A DNA stretch of 48,979 bases from Candidatus Dojkabacteria bacterium (GTDB lineage Bacteria > Patescibacteriota > Dojkabacteria > SC72). The stretch covers positions 311,361 to 360,339 of the forward strand of contig JAGPFQ010000001.1 in NCBI GenBank assembly GCA_018056375.1. Direction: 5' to 3'. Under the pieces are notes generated by a model that was given only the letters and a program-made list of their open reading frames with translations, was not told the origin of the DNA and did no database searches. Shown here one piece after another: positions 42,986 through 48,979 of the stretch. The stretch's first letter is position 1. Each line of letters opens with the position of its first letter. A program made the translations under genes and the position numbers.

Positions 42986-44806
42986 ATGGAGAAAAAAAAG
43001 AATGAAGAAAAGAAAACACCAAATCTTTTGAGACTACTGGTATTCATCTATGAGAAATATTACAAAAAGAATGAATATACATGGCAGATTTGGGCATATA
43101 CCGTATTACAATTCCTCACAAGAATATATCCTCTTGTTTACAACTTTGTACTAGCAAAAATCATTGATGAGATTACTCAAATCTACAATAAGGGTATAGG
43201 CTTTGAATCTTTAATACCAATAATGATTACATGGATTGTTCTCACACTACTTGGGATATTAGCTAACAACTTCTACAGATATGTTGACAGTCTTAGAGCA
43301 ATTTGGAGAGCACATCTAGAAGACAGGGTGTATTTACAAAAATATTTAGAGATAGAACCTAAGGCATATGAAAATCCAGAATTTGTAAATATGAAGAATA
43401 CGCTCTCCTGGAACTCATGGGATATCTCAGGTTCAATCTATGATTCTATGAATATACTCTCCCTACTTCCAGTCATCATTATCTCATTCATCTCCATCTC
43501 ATCATTAGTCCCTTCATTTGCATTACTTGGAATTCTAGCAAGCATACCATCAGCTCTGATTGTAAAACATTTTGGAAAACGAGTATGGAATATCTGGGGA
43601 GACAAAGGAGAAGAGAAAATCAAATATGCTAGCTACAGAGGAACATTCTGGAGTACACAATTTGAAAAGATGCAAGAAGCTTTTGTATTTAAATATGGGA
43701 AATATCTTGTACAAAAAGCTGATGATCTTAACAAAAGGTTTAGTCAGAAACTTCAGAATAATGTTAAGAAAAGGTATGGATGGAGTATCATTGCAGACCT
43801 CTTCTCCTGGGCATTAACCATTTTTGTACTTGTATATTCAGTCAAACTAGTATTTAATGGACAACTTACAGTTGGTATGCTTACCTTTGTCCTCGCTACA
43901 TATGCAAAATTTAGTTCTGACATTGGAGAAGTACTATATATCATTTCCTCAATTACAGGAAACAGAAAGATTATTGAAACCTTCTACAATCTACAAAACT
44001 GGAAAAACACACAAGTAAGTGGAGATGTTCTTTTGAAGAACGTAGACAAAGGTGTCTCCATTGAATTCAAAGATGTCTGGTTCAAGTATGACAGAAGTAA
44101 GAATTGGGTGTTGAAAAATATCAACTTCTCTGTAAAAGCAGATGAGGACATTGCTGTAGTTGGAAAGAATGGTGCAGGCAAAAGTACATTGATAAAACTA
44201 CTACTTAGAATATATGACCCACAGAAGGGACAAATCTTAATTAATGGTGTAGACATCAAGAAACTCAATTTAGACGAATACTACAAACTTGTTGGTATTC
44301 TCTCTCAAACATTTAATAAATTTAATATCTCTGCATCCGATAATATTTTCATTGGTGATATTACAAACCTCAACAAAGAAGATATTGTTACAGCTGCTAA
44401 AAAATCAGACATACATTCAACCATTGAGAAGCTACCCAAGAAATATGACACATTCATTAGCAGGGAGATAAAAGATGGAACAGAGCTCTCTGGTGGAGAA
44501 TGGCAGAAGTTAGCAATGGCCAGAGCATTCTTTAGAGATGCTAAATTCTTAATTCTCGATGAGCCTACTAGTGCAGTAGATAGTATTTCAGAAGAGAAAA
44601 TATTTGAGAACTTTAGAGAAAATTCTAAACACAAAACAACACTAATAGTATCACACAGATTTGCTACTGTAAGAAATGCAAACAGAATTCTAGTTATTGA
44701 CCAAGGAAAAATTGTAGAAGATGGACCACACAAAGAATTAATGAAACAGAAGGGATTATATAGCGAGATGTATTCCAAACAAGTTGGACAAAACAGTTCT
44801 AAGTAA
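42986..44806 (+). CDS. ABC exporter, fused membrane and ATPase domains
   Basis: A 606-residue half-transporter that should work as a homodimer. About six helices fill residues 30-345; the nucleotide-binding domain has Walker A GKNGAGKSTL (about 393), the signature LSGGEWQKLAMAR (about 501), Walker B FLILDEPTSAVDS (about 520) and the H-loop VSHRFATVR. It resembles MsbA/multidrug-type or peptide exporters; substrate unknown. The gene is convergent with a membrane-protein gene 3 nt away. Its promoter was not clearly seen. Confidence 0.88.
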   Translation: MEKKKNEEKKTPNLLRLLVFIYEKYYKKNEYTWQIWAYTVLQFLTRIYPLVYNFVLAKIIDEITQIYNKGIGFESLIPIMITWIVLTLLGILANNFYRYVDSLRAIWRAHLEDRVYLQKYLEIEPKAYENPEFVNMKNTLSWNSWDISGSIYDSMNILSLLPVIIISFISISSLVPSFALLGILASIPSALIVKHFGKRVWNIWGDKGEEKIKYASYRGTFWSTQFEKMQEAFVFKYGKYLVQKADDLNKRFSQKLQNNVKKRYGWSIIADLFSWALTIFVLVYSVKLVFNGQLTVGMLTFVLATYAKFSSDIGEVLYIISSITGNRKIIETFYNLQNWKNTQVSGDVLLKNVDKGVSIEFKDVWFKYDRSKNWVLKNINFSVKADEDIAVVGKNGAGKSTLIKLLLRIYDPQKGQILINGVDIKKLNLDEYYKLVGILSQTFNKFNISASDNIFIGDITNLNKEDIVTAAKKSDIHSTIEKLPKKYDTFISREIKDGTELSGGEWQKLAMARAFFRDAKFLILDEPTSAVDSISEEKIFENFRENSKHKTTLIVSHRFATVRNANRILVIDQGKIVEDGPHKELMKQKGLYSEMYSKQVGQNSSK

Positions 44807-44809
44807 TAA

Positions 44810-45433
44810 CTATGTCAAACAAACTCCTTCAGGAGAACATCTCTTCTCCAATTTCTCTTTACACTCTCTATATAAATTCACATTGTTTAAATCTTTAGAC
44901 ATAAACAAAACAGCTCCTATCAGACCAATAACTAAAAGAAGAACAAAAAGTATATTATCTACTTTAGACCCTTCTTCAAAAGTATTTCTAATTTCATCAC
45001 TTTTCATAACCTTCTTAAAACAAAACAAACCTACCAAAGGAAGAATAACCTCTAGAGCCAGTAGAGGGTAAATTAAGTTCTTCATTGCAATACGAGATTG
45101 AGAAAAAAATATGAAAAAAATACTCCAAAAGACCATAAACATTTCAATAATTATTACCATTTTAAGATACTTTACAACACCCATCGATTTACCTCTTACC
45201 ATTCCAATACCAATAATAATATAGAGAACTGATAAAAAAGAATGAAGAAAAAGTAATAAATATTCTAGAGGGAAATAACAAAGTTCAACAAACGACATAG
45301 CTGTCAGAAACTTTAATAGAAGAAAGGCACAATACCTCAAAAACACATTGATTAAAATAAGAATTCCTACTACCTTAATCCTCTTTTTCAATTTAATAGT
45401 AGATTCATCATACAATTCATTCTCTAGACTCAT
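44810..45433 (-). CDS. Polytopic membrane protein, unknown
   Basis: 207 residues with about five hydrophobic helices (around 20-45, 50-75, 85-110, 120-140, 155-178) and a Cys-containing C-terminal tail (ECKEKLEKRCSPEGVC). No family recognised. It begins 81 nt from the divergent DUF167 gene and ends beside the ABC exporter on the opposite strand, so no functional link can be claimed. Confidence 0.55.
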   Translation of the reverse strand: MSLENELYDESTIKLKKRIKVVGILILINVFLRYCAFLLLKFLTAMSFVELCYFPLEYLLLFLHSFLSVLYIIIGIGMVRGKSMGVVKYLKMVIIIEMFMVFWSIFFIFFSQSRIAMKNLIYPLLALEVILPLVGLFCFKKVMKSDEIRNTFEEGSKVDNILFVLLLVIGLIGAVLFMSKDLNNVNLYRECKEKLEKRCSPEGVCLT

Positions 45434-45514
45434 TCTTTCATCTCAATCAATTTATTACCTCATCCTGTATAATACGGATATATCATTTAAGTATAACATA
45501 GATAAAAAGAAGAA

Positions 45515-45733
45515 ATGACAATAGAGATTACAGTAAAGACAAAACAGAAGATATCTAAAGTAGAGAAGATAGATGACAAAACCTACAAGGTCTTTGTGAA
45601 ATCTACCCCTACTCAAAATAAGGCAAATATTGAGATTGTAAAACTTCTCTCTGACTACTTTAACGTTGCCAAGTCTAATATCAAGATTAAGTTAGGAAAA
45701 ACAAGTTCTAAAAAGGTTGTAGAAATCGAGTAA
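45515..45733 (+). CDS. DUF167 (YggU) family protein
   Basis: A 72-residue protein of the widespread DUF167/YggU family, function unknown. The pattern VKTKQKISKVEKIDDKTYKVFVKSTPTQNKANIEIVKLLSDYF followed by IKLGKTSSKKVVEIE matches the family fold and its conserved P...KANxE...L motif. Size is typical for the short, complete form. Two -10-like boxes (TATAAT near 45470, TATAAC near 45493) lie upstream. Confidence 0.85.
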   Translation: MTIEITVKTKQKISKVEKIDDKTYKVFVKSTPTQNKANIEIVKLLSDYFNVAKSNIKIKLGKTSSKKVVEIE

Positions 45734-45878
45734 CCACATACGGTAACCTCTTTAGTTTGTTCACTCTGGATAATGACTATTTACATTTTTTCATATTTAT
45801 TTAACATGCTATGAGTATTTCACATCGGTGAATTGGTGTAGTAGAATGGGAGTATATATAAAATAAGTGTGTAAATAT

Positions 45879-46628
45879 ATGGAAGAGTATTTAATGGATG
45901 ATTGTGGTTACTGTTGCAATTGTTGCTTAGCAAATAACGAGGTAACACAGATGCCTAGAATAGGAGATAAAGCTCCAGAGTTTAAAGCAGTTACTACACA
46001 AGGAGATATTGAATTTCCTAAACAGTATGAAGGAAGCTGGGTCATTCTCTTTAGCCACCCTGCAGACTTTACACCTGTATGTACTTCTGAATTTATGACT
46101 TTTGCAGCAAGAGAGAAAGAGTTTGAGGAATTGAATTGTAAGCTAGTTGGTCTTTCTGTAGATGGTCTTTACAGCCATATTGCATGGTTAAGAACTATTA
46201 AAGAGAAGATGGAATGGAATGGTATGAAGGATGTAGAGGTAACATTCCCATTGATTGAAGATATTACAATGGAAGTATCTAAGAAATATGGAATGATTCA
46301 ACCAGGTGAAAGTGAGACTAAAGCTGTAAGGGCAGTATTCTTCATTGATCCAAAAGGAATCATTAGAACAATCATCTACTACCCACAGAGTACTGGTAGA
46401 AACTTTGATGAGTTACTAAGAGTCCTTAAATCTCTACAAACTGCAGATGAGTTTGGTGTTGCTACACCAGCCGATTGGAATCCAGGAGATGATGTAATTG
46501 TACCTACAGCTGGTTCATGTGGTGTTGCAAAAGACAGAATGCAAGATGGAGATATGGATTGTAAAGATTGGTTCTTCTGCACAAAGAAATTAAGTAAGGA
46601 AGAGATAGAACAAAAGATTAAAGTATAA
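45879..46628 (+). CDS. Peroxiredoxin with Cys-rich N-terminal extension
   Basis: Reduces peroxides. The Prx6/archaeal-type core contains FSHPADFTPVCTSEF with the peroxidatic Cys at 68, KLVGLSVD, and the C-terminal arm CGVAKDRMQ and DCKDWFFCTKKLS. Before the core, residues 9-16 read CGYCCNCC, five cysteines in eight residues, not normal for the family; a metal site or extra redox relay is possible. The frame opens at a GTG (45867); the ATG at 45879 is preferred. It lies 10 nt before the next gene. Confidence 0.85.
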   Translation: MEEYLMDDCGYCCNCCLANNEVTQMPRIGDKAPEFKAVTTQGDIEFPKQYEGSWVILFSHPADFTPVCTSEFMTFAAREKEFEELNCKLVGLSVDGLYSHIAWLRTIKEKMEWNGMKDVEVTFPLIEDITMEVSKKYGMIQPGESETKAVRAVFFIDPKGIIRTIIYYPQSTGRNFDELLRVLKSLQTADEFGVATPADWNPGDDVIVPTAGSCGVAKDRMQDGDMDCKDWFFCTKKLSKEEIEQKIKV

Positions 46629-46638
46629 CAAAGAATAA

Positions 46639-47532
46639 ATGGAAGAGTTAAAACCTGACTTTGTTGATATTGCTCGAGAAAATATTCAGTATTCCTTTAG
46701 TGTGAAAGAGGACAATGATGGTAATATCGTTGTAGGAGAAATACATGTTAATCCAAAAGGACTATCAGAAGAAGAAAGACAGGAACAAACAAAACTATTA
46801 GAAGAGCAACCAGAAGATACTCTCTTTGTAGTAGAGTACAATACGTTCAAGAATAAGAGGTATGTCCAAATAGGAGGAGTTGAAGACACATTAATGGGTA
46901 GGACAATACAATTTGCACAGGAGAAAGATAGAAATCTCATCTTCATGGACGATGAGAACGGTACTGAAGATGATCAATGGTGGAAGAGCAATGCCTCTTG
47001 GTATGCATTATGGCAAAGAATGGGTTCAACAATATCGAGAGAAGATTTCTTCTATATGAGAACGGTTGTTCAAATTATGGACACACTCACAAGAGACCCA
47101 AAAGGTGCCGAAGAATATATACAAAAAGCACTCGAATATACCATGAGAAATCAAGAACTATCTGTTATAGAGAAATCTACACTTCTTAATGCCATAAAAG
47201 GGACAATTACAGGACTAGAACAAGGAGGTTTAAAAAAGATGAACGAAGCAGTTATGACATTCATTAATTATGATGGAAGAATTAGAGATAGATATTATCA
47301 AGAAAAGATAGTTTATATAAAAAAAGCAAACCCAGGGAAGAAAATATTTGCTGTGTTTGGGAAAAACCACCAAGAAACTATTCTTGAAGCATTAAACAAT
47401 CCTAATGGTAGTAGTAATACACAACCACAAAATGAAGCAAAAATGCATTGGACTATCTCAGAACTAAAGGAATATTCAAATGCACAAAAGGAATTAAGTA
47501 AAGAAGAGATTGAAGAGAAAGCCAAGGAGTAG
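46639..47532 (+). CDS. TIKI/ChaN/TraB-like protein (tentative)
   Basis: 297 residues. An N-terminal VVGEIHVNP strand, a following LFVVEYN strand with Glu, and a C-terminal KKIFAVFGKNHQETI strand match the GExH...E...GxxH skeleton of the TIKI superfamily (ChaN, TraB, erythromycin esterase-like), whose members bind haem or metal or act as hydrolases. The middle is helical with conserved Arg residues (DGRIRDRYYQEKI), also a TIKI feature. No signal peptide is evident, unlike ChaN. Probably co-transcribed with the peroxiredoxin. The assignment is by motif only. Confidence 0.5.
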   Translation: MEELKPDFVDIARENIQYSFSVKEDNDGNIVVGEIHVNPKGLSEEERQEQTKLLEEQPEDTLFVVEYNTFKNKRYVQIGGVEDTLMGRTIQFAQEKDRNLIFMDDENGTEDDQWWKSNASWYALWQRMGSTISREDFFYMRTVVQIMDTLTRDPKGAEEYIQKALEYTMRNQELSVIEKSTLLNAIKGTITGLEQGGLKKMNEAVMTFINYDGRIRDRYYQEKIVYIKKANPGKKIFAVFGKNHQETILEALNNPNGSSNTQPQNEAKMHWTISELKEYSNAQKELSKEEIEEKAKE

Positions 47533-47558
47533 ACTCTTTAATTTTAACAAAATCAAAT

Positions 47559-48002
47559 ATGAAAGAAGCAAAGAAGAAATTTAATATAAAAACATTCATT
47601 GTTGTTGTCTTCTTTTCTCTATTGTATATATTCCTACTTTCATCATTCCCTATCAAAAACAAAATATGCTGTATGTATGGCTCTACTAGATACCACGGTC
47701 CATTATTCCTAGTTTCAAAAACAGTAGAAAACTATGAAGAAGCACAATACGTGTATGAATACTCTACTCCTAAATTAATTAACCTTGGTTATACTATTAA
47801 TATCAATTGGAGTACTATTATCATAAATGTTTTTCTAACTATAGCCCTCTCTTTCCTCATACAAAAGATTCTCACAAACAAGATTTATCACAAGAAATAC
47901 TTTTGGATATATACAGTTATAGTGGGAGTTGTGATAACAATATTATTCTACCTATTCTTCAGGTCTATACTACTCAATTCTGGACATTATATCGCAGGTT
48001 AA
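47559..48002 (+). CDS. Small membrane protein, unknown
   Basis: 147 residues with three hydrophobic helices (about 12-31, 83-104, 115-138), a Lys-rich start and a short external loop with two cysteines (KICCMYGSTRYHG). No family recognised. It begins 26 nt after the TIKI-like gene and is convergent with proS, 11 nt away. Confidence 0.55.
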   Translation: MKEAKKKFNIKTFIVVVFFSLLYIFLLSSFPIKNKICCMYGSTRYHGPLFLVSKTVENYEEAQYVYEYSTPKLINLGYTININWSTIIINVFLTIALSFLIQKILTNKIYHKKYFWIYTVIVGVVITILFYLFFRSILLNSGHYIAG

Positions 48003-48013
48003 CAACTCTCTAA

Positions 48014-48979
48014 CTAATATGACCTTGCAAACAATGCAAGTTTAGCACCATCTTTACCTGTATAGAAGCATTTACCTCTCTCATCCTCATGCTCAAATGG
48101 AAAACATCTTACCGTTGCCATTGTCTCTTCCTTAAGCTTAGCCTCATCATCACTATCACCTACCCAATATCCCAGTACAAACTTACTCTCTTCAATTGCT
48201 TTCTTAAAAGCATCATAGGTTTCAACCCTTACAGTATTCTCATCCATTCTCTTCTTTGCAATATCAAAGAGATTCTGCTGAATATCTTCTAATAATCTCT
48301 TAATCTCTTTTGTAAGATCTTCCATCTTTACAGTAACCTTCTCACCTGTATCTCTTCTTGCAAGAACAACATGACCTTCCTTAATATCTCTAGGACCAAT
48401 CTCTAATCTCAAAGGTGCACCCTTCTTCTCCCATTTGTAGAATTTTTCACCTACCCTTAAATCAGTATCATCAACCTTAACTCTAAAATCTTTCTCAAGA
48501 GTCTCTTGAAGTTTCTCAACCTCTTTATCTACCATCTCCCTATCTTCAGGTTTTGGCCAGACAGGAATTATGACAACCTCATATGGAGCAACTTTTGGAG
48601 GAACAACAAGACCACTATCATCACTATGAACCATAATTAAACCACCAAGACTTCTTGTACTCATTCCCCAACTTGTTTGGTAACAATATTTAATATCACC
48701 ATTCTCGTCTACAAACTTAATATTGAATGCCTTTGCAAACTTATCACCAAGATTATGTGAAGTTGCAAATTGAAGTGCCTTACCATCTTGCATCATTGCT
48801 TCTGTTGTATATGTAATATCGGCACCTGCAAATCTTTCTGAATCTGTCTTCTTACCAACGAATACAGGAATGGCTAAAATCTCTTCCGCAAATTTTTTGT
48901 ATTCTAACAACATCTGCTGTGCTCTTTCATCTGCTTCTTCTGGTGTAGCATGTGCTGTATGACCTTCTTGCCAAAGAAA
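48014..48979 (-). CDS. proS: Prolyl-tRNA synthetase, N-terminus cut by window edge
   Basis: Class II synthetase charging tRNA-Pro. The minus strand is open for 321 codons from the window edge. It begins in motif 2 (FLWQEGHTAHAT), continues with ERFAGADITYTTEAMM, HNLGDKFAKAF and the motif 3 region, then the anticodon-binding domain (APYEVVIIPVWPKPED, DDTDLRVGEKFYKWEKKGAPLRLEIGPRD) and a C-terminal zinc-binding-like extension ending in FARSY. The layout, with GAPLRLEIGPRD and no large insertion, is the archaeal/eukaryotic-like ProRS type. The start lies beyond the right edge. Confidence 0.94.
   Translation of the reverse strand, partial: FLWQEGHTAHATPEEADERAQQMLLEYKKFAEEILAIPVFVGKKTDSERFAGADITYTTEAMMQDGKALQFATSHNLGDKFAKAFNIKFVDENGDIKYCYQTSWGMSTRSLGGLIMVHSDDSGLVVPPKVAPYEVVIIPVWPKPEDREMVDKEVEKLQETLEKDFRVKVDDTDLRVGEKFYKWEKKGAPLRLEIGPRDIKEGHVVLARRDTGEKVTVKMEDLTKEIKRLLEDIQQNLFDIAKKRMDENTVRVETYDAFKKAIEESKFVLGYWVGDSDDEAKLKEETMATVRCFPFEHEDERGKCFYTGKDGAKLALFARSY

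Noticed and set aside
45819-45832. Short hairpin TTCAC-ATCG-GTGAA before the peroxiredoxin as an operator or riboswitch
   Set aside because: A 5-bp stem is expected by chance and no known regulatory motif was recognised.
1-48979. CRISPR array or cas genes
   Set aside because: No regularly spaced direct repeats and no Cas motifs were seen on either strand.

Overview
This is an AT-rich, densely packed bacterial stretch. It reads with the standard bacterial code: TGA ends recA, sufC and the OLD-like gene. Gene sizes, overlapping starts, a TsaC-TsaE fusion, a reduced SUF set, a divergent enolase and several families with no obvious characterised relative all suggest a small-genome lineage of the Candidate Phyla Radiation (Patescibacteria). 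A group such as Dojkabacteria or its relatives would fit, but that placement is inference and no 16S gene is present. Many first genes of transcription units have a -10 box (often TGnTATAAT or TGnTATACT) only 5-7 nt before the ATG, so leaderless mRNAs look common.

Layout. 1-2.7 kb: recJ (cut by the window edge), recX and recA on the minus strand, overlapping end to end. 2.8-9.6 kb: an N-formylglutamate-amidohydrolase-like gene, a DUF5684-like membrane protein, rmuC, a flippase, an MscL channel with a C-terminal zinc ribbon, a frameshifted membrane protein, tRNA-Val, a phosphotransferase and a NUDIX hydrolase. 9.6-9.8 kb: tRNA-Val and tRNA-Leu. 9.9-16.3 kb: enolase, then a three-gene surface locus (two paralogous Cys-rich secreted proteins around a membrane-anchored SH3 protein). 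16.3-18.4 kb: tsaD and a tsaC-tsaE fusion for tRNA t6A. 18.5-20.5 kb: three related small unknown proteins around a thioredoxin, then tRNA-Asp. 20.7-22 kb: a frameshifted zinc-ribbon/PIN-like gene. 22-25.2 kb: two small-molecule kinases, a NUDIX enzyme and a nucleoside phosphorylase. 25.4-27.4 kb: a DUF3800 remnant and two membrane-anchored unknowns.

27.4-37.1 kb is the main accessory region, a type I restriction-modification locus enlarged with extra genes: hsdM, DUF3800, a 59-residue basic protein, a PD-(D/E)XK protein, hsdS, an OLD-like ATPase/TOPRIM protein and hsdR. A ~33-45 nt inverted repeat brackets hsdM plus DUF3800. Overlapping ends in the distal part (PD-(D/E)XK/hsdS and OLD/hsdR) suggest co-expression, so a composite anti-phage system is plausible.

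37.1-49 kb returns to housekeeping and small unknowns: ddl, an arginase-like gene, mnmA, a nuclease-like gene, a reduced sufC-sufB/D pair, an ABC exporter, membrane proteins, DUF167, a Cys-rich peroxiredoxin with a TIKI/ChaN-like neighbour, and the 3' part of proS, which runs off the right edge.
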